Shown one piece after another: positions 10,945-18,675 of a stretch of 64,000 nucleotides of DNA (positions within the stretch are counted from its first letter, which is position 1; every line of letters starts with the position of its first letter). The notes below the pieces were generated by a model. That model was not told where the DNA came from. It saw only the letters and a list, made by a program, of their open reading frames with translations, and made no database searches. Position numbers and translations under genes: made by a program. This DNA is from Prevotella sp. (GTDB taxonomy: Bacteria > Bacteroidota > Bacteroidia > Bacteroidales > Bacteroidaceae): assembly GCA_017619445.1 (NCBI GenBank), contig JAFZSI010000044.1:1-64000 (forward strand), read 5' to 3'.

Positions 10945-11649
10945 TTACGGTTGCAGCGTTAAACCGAAAACCAGGTAGGCTTTCTGAGCACAAGGGTTGG
11001 CTGTGAGTTGCCCGAAAACTGGTATGCTGAACGAGTCAGTAACCTTGATGTTTTTCGTCGCTCGCACCGAAAGGTTGGTGACGGCGAACCCCGTTGTGCC
11101 ATAGAGGGTGGTGGCTGTGGGTACAACTCCCGCGGTGGCAGTCCAATCGACCGTAGCAAGATGGAATGGCACAGCTACTTCCACGTAACTGCTGTAGGCC
11201 CGCTTGCCATCATTGTTTGTTCCGTCGTTGCCCGCAAAGTAGGTGAACCACTGTACGCTGGCCACTCCGAAGTCATATCCGATGTTGCCTTCAAAGATGT
11301 GGTTCGTTCCGTGAGCGTTGTACTTGAAGTAACGGTTTTCTGGGTCGAGGCCAGTGTTGAACCAATAGTCTGTAATGCCGATGTTGAACCCGCCAGTGCT
11401 ATAAGCGGCAGTCAGGTCGAATTCCTTTGTGTCGGCAGCATTTGAGAGTCCCACGCTGCCCCAGGCAGTAAGGCTCAAGCCTTTGTATACTACCCCGAAG
11501 GTTGGCTGCAAGGACACGTTGCCCAGATCTTGGCCACGCCAGATATACTGGTTCACAATGTCGGCACTAACAGTTGTCTCAATCGTTTCTTGTGCATGGG
11601 CCGTCGTACTGGCGGCCAGCAACGTAGCAAATATGATATTCTTTTTCAT
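10945..11649 (-). CDS. TorF-like putative outer-membrane porin
   Basis: A 234-aa exported protein with signal peptide MKKNIIFATLLAASTTAHAQ. The rest is a run of short amphipathic strands, with VNQYIWRGQDLGN near the mature N-terminus. That is the hallmark of the TorF/Gcw_chp family of small beta-barrels. Its place between two ammonium transporters, in the same orientation, suggests a role in nitrogen uptake, for example an outer-membrane pore for ammonium or amines; this is inference only. Its last strand ends in Gly-Leu-Thr-Leu-Gln-Pro. Confidence 0.75.
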   Translation of the reverse strand: MKKNIIFATLLAASTTAHAQETIETTVSADIVNQYIWRGQDLGNVSLQPTFGVVYKGLSLTAWGSVGLSNAADTKEFDLTAAYSTGGFNIGITDYWFNTGLDPENRYFKYNAHGTNHIFEGNIGYDFGVASVQWFTYFAGNDGTNNDGKRAYSSYVEVAVPFHLATVDWTATAGVVPTATTLYGTTGFAVTNLSVRATKNIKVTDSFSIPVFGQLTANPCAQKAYLVFGLTLQP

Positions 11650-11669
11650 AACTTCTTTTCTCCTTTTTT

Positions 11670-11790
11670 CATTTAGATAATCCGCTCACGCTCGGCCAAC
11701 TCCAAGCGAGCTTGGTTGGCACTCGCTAAATTACGGATTTGTCCGCTAACTCCCGTTAACTTCCGCTAACTTCCGCTAACTCCTTCTCTC
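11670..11790. repeat. Dispersed ~100-bp hairpin repeat (copy 2)
   Basis: Near copy of 27-124. A strong hairpin, GCCAACTCCAAGC with GCTTGGTTGGC, is followed by GTCCGCTAACTCCCGTTAAC and two more CTTCCGCTAA units. It fills the gap between the amt and TorF-like genes. Confidence 0.85.
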
Positions 11791-11791
11791 C

Positions 11792-13045
11792 TTAGTTATA
11801 ACACATCTCTCCGTGCTCATACACGTCGAGACCTTCTTCTTCAATGCGCTTGTCAACGCGCAGACCGTGCATTTTCTTAATGCCGTAGAACAAAACTACG
11901 CCACAAACGGCTGCCCAAAGATCAATAACGAGAATGCCGAAACACTCTGCTCCGAAGAATCCCCAGCCATGACCATAGAAGGCACCGTTGGAAACGGACA
12001 GCAGACCTGTCATCAACGTGCCAAGAATTCCGCAGACACCATGTACAGACGAGGCACCTACAGGGTCGTCGATATGTAGCTTGTGGTCAATGAACTCAAT
12101 GGCATATACCAGCACAACGCCGCATACCAGTCCGATAATGACAGCTCCCCAGGGCGAAACGAGGTCACAGCCAGCGGTAATGCCCACGAGGCCAGCCAGA
12201 ACACCGTTAAGCGTCAATGAGAGCGACGGTTTGCCGTATTTCATCCATGTTACGAACATGGTGGCCGTACCAGCGGCTGCTGCGGCAAGGTTGGTGGTCA
12301 GGAACACATGTGAGATGGCTATGCGGTTGACCTGACCAGAGGCTGCCAACTGTGAACCTGGGTTGAAACCAAACCAGCCTAACCAGAGAATAAATACTCC
12401 TAAAGATGCCAGCGTCAGCGAATGACCGGGGATGGCGTTGCTCTTCTTGCTTTCGGAGTACTTCCCCAAACGAGGACCAAGAGCCAGTGCGCCAATCAGT
12501 GCCAGTACGCCTCCCACGCTATGCACGATGGCCGAACCGGCAAAGTCGTGGAACACATCACCGAAGGTGGTCATCATAAACGAGTCGGCAGCATCGTTGC
12601 AAAGCCATCCTCCACCCCAAGTCCAGTGTCCTTCTACGGGATAGATGAACAGCGAAATGGCCGCGCTGTAGATGACATACATCGAGAATTTTGTACGTTC
12701 GGCCATAGCACCGCTGACGATGGTGGCAGACGTAGCACAAAAAACAGTCTCAAAAATCAGAAAACCCTCAACGGGCAGGTCACCTTTATAAAATGAAAGG
12801 TCTCCCCAGTTGGGCATGCCGATAAAACCAGCTCCTTCGCTGCCGAACATGAAGCCGAAGCCTATAAAGAAGAACAGCAGCGAGCCAAACATGAAATCAA
12901 CAAAGTTTTTCATCAGGATGTTTGCCGTGTTCTTACTGCGGGTAAACCCCGCCTCGCACAACGCGAATCCCGGCTGCATCCAAAAAACCAACATGGCTGC
13001 CAATAGCATCCATACAGTATCGAGTGATAATCCTATCTCATTCAT
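11792..13045 (-). CDS. amtB: Ammonium transporter AmtB
   Basis: A 417-aa Amt channel lacking the cleaved signal seen in the other copy. It begins MNEIGLSLDTVWMLLAAMLV, then MQPGFALCEAGFTRSKNTAN, which is typical of the family. Pore and signature stretches DFAGSAIVHSVGGVLALIGA and SSVHGVCGILGT are present. The C-terminal tail ends after KRIEEEGLDVYEHGE. It starts 29 bp after glnK, giving the classic glnK-amtB pair in which PII blocks the channel when nitrogen is plentiful. Confidence 0.96.
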   Translation of the reverse strand: MNEIGLSLDTVWMLLAAMLVFWMQPGFALCEAGFTRSKNTANILMKNFVDFMFGSLLFFFIGFGFMFGSEGAGFIGMPNWGDLSFYKGDLPVEGFLIFETVFCATSATIVSGAMAERTKFSMYVIYSAAISLFIYPVEGHWTWGGGWLCNDAADSFMMTTFGDVFHDFAGSAIVHSVGGVLALIGALALGPRLGKYSESKKSNAIPGHSLTLASLGVFILWLGWFGFNPGSQLAASGQVNRIAISHVFLTTNLAAAAAGTATMFVTWMKYGKPSLSLTLNGVLAGLVGITAGCDLVSPWGAVIIGLVCGVVLVYAIEFIDHKLHIDDPVGASSVHGVCGILGTLMTGLLSVSNGAFYGHGWGFFGAECFGILVIDLWAAVCGVVLFYGIKKMHGLRVDKRIEEEGLDVYEHGEMCYN

Positions 13046-13074
13046 AGTCTTTCGTGTTTTTGTTGTTATCCTAT

Positions 13075-13422
13075 TTACTTTTTATCTCTCAGAACTGTGT
13101 CACCATTCTCACCCGTGCGGATGCTCCAAGTGTCAATGACATCACTCACAAAGATGCGCCCGTCGCCAATCTCGCCCGTATGGGCCACCTTCAGGATGAC
13201 CTTTACAGTAGGGTCGAGGAACATGTCGCGACACACAATAGTAATAGCTACGCGCTCAATAACGTCAGTACTATACTGCACACCACGATAGATTCTTTCC
13301 TGTCGGCTCTGTCCGATGCCGTGAACGTCGTGGTACTCAAACCAGTCGATGTCCGATGAAAGCAGGGCTGCCTTCACCTCCTCAAACTTGGTCTTACGGA
13401 TAATCGCTTCAATCTTTTTCAT
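13075..13422 (-). CDS. glnK: Nitrogen regulatory protein P-II
   Basis: A 115-aa trimeric PII protein that senses 2-oxoglutarate and ATP/ADP and controls Amt. MKKIEAIIRKTKFEEVKAAL matches the family N-terminus. The T-loop contains ERIYRGVQY with Tyr50 in the position of the modified Tyr51 of E. coli GlnB, one residue shorter. TGEIGDGRIFVSDV is the B-loop and IRTGENGD the C-loop. It is the first gene of the minus-strand operon, with a TACTTTTG box about 55 bp upstream. Confidence 0.96.
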   Translation of the reverse strand: MKKIEAIIRKTKFEEVKAALLSSDIDWFEYHDVHGIGQSRQERIYRGVQYSTDVIERVAITIVCRDMFLDPTVKVILKVAHTGEIGDGRIFVSDVIDTWSIRTGENGDTVLRDKK

Positions 13423-13476
13423 ACCTTTTGTTACTTTTTACCTTAATATTATTTACAAAACGTCACTGTGACGATG

Positions 13477-13484
13477 CAAAAGTA
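13477..13484 (-). promoter_or_regulatory. glnK operon -7 box TACTTTTG
   Basis: On the minus strand this reads TACTTTTGC, a Bacteroidota -7 element. No clear -33 TTTG is seen, which fits an activator-dependent promoter. The 13452-13473 dyad would fall at the transcription start. Confidence 0.55.
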
Positions 13485-13814
13485 ATACATTTTGAAAGAA
13501 TATCTCTAAGAAATATTGCAGAATGATTGTTAAAAAATCAACTAACTGACGTTTTGTAAATTATTCCATGGCTTTTGGTATCTTTTTGTTTACATTTTGT
13601 TTGAATCAATATGATTTTTGTTACAAAACGTTACTTATGGATTATTGTGAACGTGCACAAGCGGAGGATAATCTTGTTTTTCGGTCAAAATGACAATGTG
13701 TAAAGAAGAATACTGTTTTTGAGTTTGTGAATTGTCATTTTGATATCGATTTTGGAAATTTTAAAACAAAGTGTCATAAACGGTGTATTTTTAGCATAAA
13801 ATTGTTAGATATTA

Positions 13815-13846
13815 TTTGGCTATAACAACATTTTGCTATATCTTTG
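13815..13846 (+). promoter_or_regulatory. gltB promoter (TTTG - 20 nt - TATCTTTG)
   Basis: A -33 TTTG at 13815-13818 and a -7 TATCTTTG at 13839-13846, followed by C, match the Bacteroidota consensus in sequence and spacing. The expected start lies about 35 nt before the gltB ATG. Confidence 0.8.
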
Positions 13847-13887
13847 CAGCCAAAATCAAGCAATAGGAAAGTAAAGGTAAGGATAAT

Positions 13888-16800
13888 ATGACAAATTGTA
13901 AGCAAACTCAAACACAGAAAGGACTATACCAAAGCAGTTATGAGCACGACGCGTGCGGCGTGGGCATGATTGTGAATATTCATGGCAACAAGAGCCATCA
14001 GTTGGTGGATGATGCGCTGCGGGTGCTCGAGAATATGGAGCACCGCGGGGCTGAAACACGCGACAAGACCGGCGACGGTGCTGGCATCATGGTTCAGATT
14101 CCTCATGAGTTTATTCTGTTGCAAGGCATTCCGGTGCCGGAGAAGGGCCACTATGGTTCTGGACTGGTGTTTCTGCCCAAGGACGAAGTGGCACAGGAGA
14201 AAATCCTGAGCGTGATGATTGAGGAGATTGAGCGCGAGGGATTGACGCTTATGCATGTGCGCTCTGTGCCTACGAATGCTGAGGCATTGGGCGCAGGAGC
14301 GCGCGAGGTGGAGCCTGCCATCAAGCAGATTTTTGTAGCCCCCCTGCCCCCCGAAGGAGGGAGGAAGGCCCTGTCATCTTTTGGAGGGCTCAAGGGCGGG
14401 GATTGCAAATCCCCTTCAACAGAGGAGGCAGAACTCAACCGCAGGTTATATATAATAAGGAAAAGAATTGAGAACCGTGTGGCTCAACTCTCAAACCTCA
14501 AAGAGTCTTTCTATATCTGTTCGCTCAGCAGCAAAAGCCTTGTTTATAAGGGAATGCTTACTTCCGGGCAGTTGCGCAGGTATTTCCCCGACTTGTCGAA
14601 CCCATATTTTACAAGTGGACTGGCGTTGGTGCATTCACGTTTCAGCACTAATACGTTCCCATCATGGAGATTGGCTCAGCCATTCCGCCTGTTGGCTCAC
14701 AATGGTGAGATAAATACCATTCGCGGAAACCGTGGCTGGATGAAAGCACGCGAGAGTGTGCTCAACAGCGAGGCATTGGGAAACATCCGCGACCTGCGGC
14801 CCATTGTGCAGGAGGGCATGAGCGACTCGGCCAGCCTTGACAATGTGCTGGAGTTTCTCATCATGAGCGGACTGTCGTTGCCACAGGCAATGGCCATCCT
14901 GATACCAGAGAGTTTCAACGACAAGAACCCCATCAGCGAGGACCTGAAGGCTTTCTATGAATACCACTCCATTTTGATGGAGCCATGGGATGGTCCCGCG
15001 GCTCTGTTGTTCAGCGATGGTCGTTTTGCGGGCGGTATGCTCGACCGCAACGGTCTGCGCCCCAGCCGCTATACCATTACCAAAGGTGGCATGATGGTGG
15101 TGGCCTCGGAGGTGGGCGTCATGGACTTTGAGCCTGGCGACGTGGTGAGCAAGGGGCGCCTGCAGCCGGGCAAGATTCTGCTTATTGACACGCAGGAGGG
15201 CAAAATCTACTACGACGGAGAGATTAAGGCGCAGCTGGCCAAGGCCCATCCCTATCGCGAGTGGCTGAACGAGAACCGCGTGCAGTTGGAGAAACTGAAG
15301 AGCGGTCGCCACGTGGATAACAGCGTGAGCGACTTCGAACAGAAACTGGTGATGTTTGGTTTTGGCCAGGAGGATATCGACAAGACCATCGTGCCGATGG
15401 CTACAGCCGGTCAGGAGCCTGTGGCTGCCATGGGAAACGACACACCGCTGGCCGTCATCAGCGACCGTCCGCAGGTGCTGTTCAACTATTTCCGGCAGCA
15501 GTTCGCCCAAGTTACCAACCCTGCCATCGACCCGATTCGTGAGGAACTGGTGATGTCGTTGACAGAGTACATCGGCGCCGTGGGAACCAACATCCTGACG
15601 CCAGATGCATCTAACTGTAAGATGGTGCGTCTGCCCCAGCCAGTGTTGACCAACACGCAGCTGGATATTCTTTGCAACATACGCTATAAAGGATTCAAAA
15701 CAATAAAGTTGCCTATAGCTTTCACCTCCCCCGACCCCTCCAAAGGAGGGGAGAGCCTGCGGGCAGCATTGGACAAGTTGTGTCAAGATGCAGAAAAGGC
15801 TGTAGACGATGGTTATAACTATATCATTCTCACCGACCGTGAAGAGGAAGTCCGCAAGGTCCTCCCCTCCTTTGGAGGGGTCGGGGGAGGTTATATCCCA
15901 TCGTTGTTGGCCGTGAGTGCTGTTCACCATTATCTGATTTCTGTGGGCAAGCGCGTACAAACCGCCTTGATTGTTGAGAGCGGTGAGATACGCGAGACGA
16001 TGCATGCGGCATTGCTATTGGGCTATGGAGCCAGCGCATTATGTCCGTATATGACATTTGCCATCCTTGATGATTTGGTGAAGCGTCACAAGATTCAGGA
16101 GGAGTATGCTACAGCCGAGAAAAACTACATCAAGGCCGTGGATAAGGGCCTGAAGAAGATTATGTCGAAGATGGGTATCTCTACCATCCGCTCGTATCGA
16201 GGCGCTAAGATTTTCGAGAGCATCGGACTGAGCGAGGACTTGCTGCGCCGGTATTTCGGCACAGAGGTAAGCACCATCGGCGGCATCGGTCTTAAAGAGA
16301 TTGCCCGCGATGCTATTGCCCTTAGTCGTTTAGGAAATTCGTCGTTCAGTGGTTTGGGAATGTCACAAACAGCAATGGGTAATCATCCTAAACGACCAAA
16401 CGACCAAATGACCAAACGACCAAACGACCAAACGACCGTTCTGCCAAACAATGGTCAGTTTGCTTGGCGCAAGGATGGTATCAAGCACGCGTGGAACCCG
16501 GAGACAATTGCGCAGTTGCAGCTGGCCACGCGCCAGGGCAACTACGAGAAGTTCAAGCAGTGGGCAGCCATCGTTGACGAGAAGGAATCGCCCATTTTTA
16601 TCCGCGACTTCTTTAGGTTTAAGAAGGCTGCCAAGCCTACGCCTATCGACGAGGTGGAGCCAGTGGAGAGTATCGTGAAGCACTTCGTTACGGGTGCCAT
16701 GAGTTTTGGCGCACTGAGCATCGAGGCCCACGAGGCACTGGCTTTGGCCATGAACAGGCTGGGTGCACGAAGCAACACGGGTGAGGGTGGCGAGGACAAC

Positions 16801-18591
16801 GCCCGCTACCATACCGAAGTGGATGGCGTAAGCCTGAGTTCGAAGACCAAGCAGATTGCATCAGGACGATTTGGCGTGACGGCCGAATACTTAGTGAATG
16901 CAGAGGAGATACAAATCAAGGTGGCACAGGGCGCCAAGCCTGGTGAGGGCGGACAGCTGCCCGGCTTCAAGGTGAACGAGATTATTGCCAAGACGCGCAA
17001 TGCCATTCCTGGCATCTCGCTCATCTCGCCGCCACCCCATCACGACATCTATTCGATTGAGGACCTGGCTCAGCTCATCTTCGACCTGAAGAACGTCAAC
17101 CCCACCGCTGCTGTCAGCGTGAAGCTCGTTGCAGAGAGCGGAGTGGGAACCATTGCTGCCGGTGTGGCCAAGGCCAAGGCCGACCTCATCGTTATCTCTG
17201 GTGCCGAGGGCGGAACGGGAGCCAGCCCTGCCAGTTCGATGCGCTTTGCTGGTATCTCGCCCGAGATTGGTCTGGCCGAGACACAGCAGACGCTCGTCAT
17301 GAACGGCCTCAGAAATCAGGTTCGTCTGCAGACCGACGGGCAGTTGAAGACTGCCAAAGACGTGATGATTATGGCAATGCTGGGTGCCGACGAGTTCTCG
17401 TTTGGCACACTGCCCCTGATTGTGTTGGGTTGTGTGATGATGCGCAAGTGTAACACGAATACCTGTCCGATGGGAGTTGCCACACAGAACCCCGAGCTTC
17501 GCAAGCACTTCGAGGGCCGTGCAGACTACGTGGTCAATTTCTTCACCTTCCTTGCCCAGCAGGTAAGAGAATATCTGGCAGAGATGGGCGTTCATAGCCT
17601 GAAGGAAATCATCGGCCACACAGAACTCATTGACGTGGACATCACCAATGCCACGGACAAGCAGAAGACCATCGACTTTGCCCGCCTGCTGCACAAGCCG
17701 GAGAGCGACAGGGCTTTGTACTGGGATCGCGGCGCCTTTACAAAGGTGAGCGGCGTAAAGGATGAGGATATCATCAAGGCTGCCCAGAAGGCCATCGACA
17801 ATCAGGAAGAGGTGACGCTCGACTACGCCATCAAGAATACCGACCGTGCCGTGACCACTATGCTGAGTGGTGTCATTGCCAAGAAATATGGCGAGCAAGG
17901 TCTTCCCGACAACACCATCAACATCAAGTTCAAAGGCTCGGCAGGCCAGAGCTTCGGGGCATTTGCCGTGAAAGGCCTTAGCCTGAAGCTCGAGGGCGAA
18001 TGCAACGACTATTTCGGCAAGGGCCTCTCTGGCGGACGTATCAGCATTCTGCCGCCAGCCCGCTCGAACGAGGACTTTAAGGCCGAGGAAAACATCATCG
18101 CCGGCAATACCGGCCTCTATGGTGCCACCTCAGGCGAACTGTATATCAATGGTAAGGTGGGTGAGCGCTTCGCTGTGCGCAACTCAGGTGCCATCGCCGT
18201 CATTGAGGGTGCAGGCGACCACTGCTGCGAGTATATGACGGGCGGTCGTGTGGTGGTGCTTGGTAAGACGGGCCGCAACTTTGCCGCAGGTATGAGTGGT
18301 GGTGTGGCTTACGTCTATGACCCCGACCACACCTTCGACTACTTCTGCAACATGGACATGGTGGAAATCAACCTGGTTGAGGACAGCGTCAGCCGGAAGG
18401 AGCTGCTCGAACTCATCCGACAGCATTATCTCCACACGGGTTCTGCCCTTGCCGGGCGCATGCTCGACAACTGGCACCGCTACGTGGAGGACTTCGTCCA
18501 GGTAGTGCCAATCGAGTACAAACGAGTGCTGCAGGAGGAGCAGATGAACAAACTGCGCCAGAAGATTGCAGATATGCAGCGAGACTATTAA
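13888..18591 (+). CDS. gltB: Glutamate synthase large subunit, with in-frame repeat insertions
   Basis: A 1567-aa GOGAT alpha subunit that forms glutamate from glutamine and 2-oxoglutarate. The class II glutaminase nucleophile is Cys23 in HDACGVGMI, implying removal of a 22-residue propeptide. Then come the central domain and the FMN synthase domain (near residues 930-1300, with ARSNTGEGGEDNARY). The 3Fe-4S cysteines are in GCVMMRKCNTNTCPMGVATQ. The GXGXG helix domain is C-terminal (GLSGGRISILPP, GMSGGVAYV). It is some tens of residues longer than usual because of GC elements at 14338-14418, 15725-15753 and 15862-15890, and an ACGACC array at 16318-16446. The reading frame is maintained and catalytic motifs are intact. 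It starts the plus-strand nitrogen operon. Confidence 0.96.
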   Translation: MTNCKQTQTQKGLYQSSYEHDACGVGMIVNIHGNKSHQLVDDALRVLENMEHRGAETRDKTGDGAGIMVQIPHEFILLQGIPVPEKGHYGSGLVFLPKDEVAQEKILSVMIEEIEREGLTLMHVRSVPTNAEALGAGAREVEPAIKQIFVAPLPPEGGRKALSSFGGLKGGDCKSPSTEEAELNRRLYIIRKRIENRVAQLSNLKESFYICSLSSKSLVYKGMLTSGQLRRYFPDLSNPYFTSGLALVHSRFSTNTFPSWRLAQPFRLLAHNGEINTIRGNRGWMKARESVLNSEALGNIRDLRPIVQEGMSDSASLDNVLEFLIMSGLSLPQAMAILIPESFNDKNPISEDLKAFYEYHSILMEPWDGPAALLFSDGRFAGGMLDRNGLRPSRYTITKGGMMVVASEVGVMDFEPGDVVSKGRLQPGKILLIDTQEGKIYYDGEIKAQLAKAHPYREWLNENRVQLEKLKSGRHVDNSVSDFEQKLVMFGFGQEDIDKTIVPMATAGQEPVAAMGNDTPLAVISDRPQVLFNYFRQQFAQVTNPAIDPIREELVMSLTEYIGAVGTNILTPDASNCKMVRLPQPVLTNTQLDILCNIRYKGFKTIKLPIAFTSPDPSKGGESLRAALDKLCQDAEKAVDDGYNYIILTDREEEVRKVLPSFGGVGGGYIPSLLAVSAVHHYLISVGKRVQTALIVESGEIRETMHAALLLGYGASALCPYMTFAILDDLVKRHKIQEEYATAEKNYIKAVDKGLKKIMSKMGISTIRSYRGAKIFESIGLSEDLLRRYFGTEVSTIGGIGLKEIARDAIALSRLGNSSFSGLGMSQTAMGNHPKRPNDQMTKRPNDQTTVLPNNGQFAWRKDGIKHAWNPETIAQLQLATRQGNYEKFKQWAAIVDEKESPIFIRDFFRFKKAAKPTPIDEVEPVESIVKHFVTGAMSFGALSIEAHEALALAMNRLGARSNTGEGGEDNARYHTEVDGVSLSSKTKQIASGRFGVTAEYLVNAEEIQIKVAQGAKPGEGGQLPGFKVNEIIAKTRNAIPGISLISPPPHHDIYSIEDLAQLIFDLKNVNPTAAVSVKLVAESGVGTIAAGVAKAKADLIVISGAEGGTGASPASSMRFAGISPEIGLAETQQTLVMNGLRNQVRLQTDGQLKTAKDVMIMAMLGADEFSFGTLPLIVLGCVMMRKCNTNTCPMGVATQNPELRKHFEGRADYVVNFFTFLAQQVREYLAEMGVHSLKEIIGHTELIDVDITNATDKQKTIDFARLLHKPESDRALYWDRGAFTKVSGVKDEDIIKAAQKAIDNQEEVTLDYAIKNTDRAVTTMLSGVIAKKYGEQGLPDNTINIKFKGSAGQSFGAFAVKGLSLKLEGECNDYFGKGLSGGRISILPPARSNEDFKAEENIIAGNTGLYGATSGELYINGKVGERFAVRNSGAIAVIEGAGDHCCEYMTGGRVVVLGKTGRNFAAGMSGGVAYVYDPDHTFDYFCNMDMVEINLVEDSVSRKELLELIRQHYLHTGSALAGRMLDNWHRYVEDFVQVVPIEYKRVLQEEQMNKLRQKIADMQRDY
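14338..14418. repeat. GC-rich element in gltB (insertion 1)
   Basis: CCCCCTGCCCCCCGAAGGAG is followed at 14381-14401 by TTGGAGGGCTCAAGGGCGGG. It codes for a Pro/Gly/Lys-rich loop between the glutaminase segments ending EVEPAIKQIFVA and starting LNRRLYIIRKRIEN. Confidence 0.75.
15725..15753. repeat. GC-rich 29-nt element in gltB (insertion 2)
   Basis: CCTCCCCCGA is followed by the stem CCCCTCC-AAA-GGAGGGG. It is the exact reverse complement of 15862-15890. It is read as SPDPSKGGE in the central domain. Confidence 0.9.
15862..15890. repeat. GC-rich 29-nt element in gltB (insertion 3, inverted)
   Basis: Exact 29-nt reverse complement of 15725-15753, separated from it by 108 nt of normal gltB coding sequence. 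It is read as LPSFGGVGGGY just before the conserved IPSLLAVSAVHHYL. Confidence 0.9.
16318..16446. repeat. ACGACC-family repeat in gltB with six 8-bp tandem units
   Basis: The left part shares TTAGTCGTTTAGGAA with 958-972. The right part has six consecutive AAACGACC units (16390-16437, one with T for C). These code for two 8-residue repeats, KRPNDQMT and KRPNDQTT. Six octamers are 48 bp, so the frame is kept. Confidence 0.85.
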
Positions 18592-18673
18592 ATTGGACAA
18601 TTGGACAATTTACAATCTGACAATTGCCACATTAAATCGTAAAATAGTGAAATCGTAAAATAGTCAAATAAAG
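18592..18673. repeat. AT-rich 8-bp repeats between gltB and gltD
   Basis: AATTGGAC units begin at the gltB stop. AATCGTAA/AATAGTGA/AATCGTAA/AATAGTCA units end 2 bp from the gltD start region. No promoter box was seen, so gltBD may still be one transcript. Confidence 0.75.
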
Positions 18674-18675
18674 CA

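Larger units (their letters stand above)
13423..13887. promoter_or_regulatory. Divergent glnK / gltB control region with inverted-repeat motifs
   Basis: This 465-bp AT-rich region has no gene. TTTACAAAACGTCA (13452-13465) recurs exactly, inverted, at 13547-13560. A third, near-match copy, GTTACAAAACGTTA, is at 13620-13633. Next to the first copy is the dyad CGTCACTGTGACG (13461-13473). On the gltB side TCAAAATGACAAT (13685-13697) is matched exactly, inverted, at 13731-13743. These look like binding sites for two regulators governing the divergent nitrogen operons; the regulators are unknown. Confidence 0.75.

Noticed and set aside
15725..15890. Intein or intron in gltB
   Set aside because: Inserts are 29 nt each with no splicing or homing motifs; the sequence between them is normal GltB.
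14662..16005. 447-codon open frame antisense to gltB
   Set aside because: It mirrors the codon bias of gltB, crosses the inverted GC elements, and shows no domain or signal. Same reasoning for 16891-17898.
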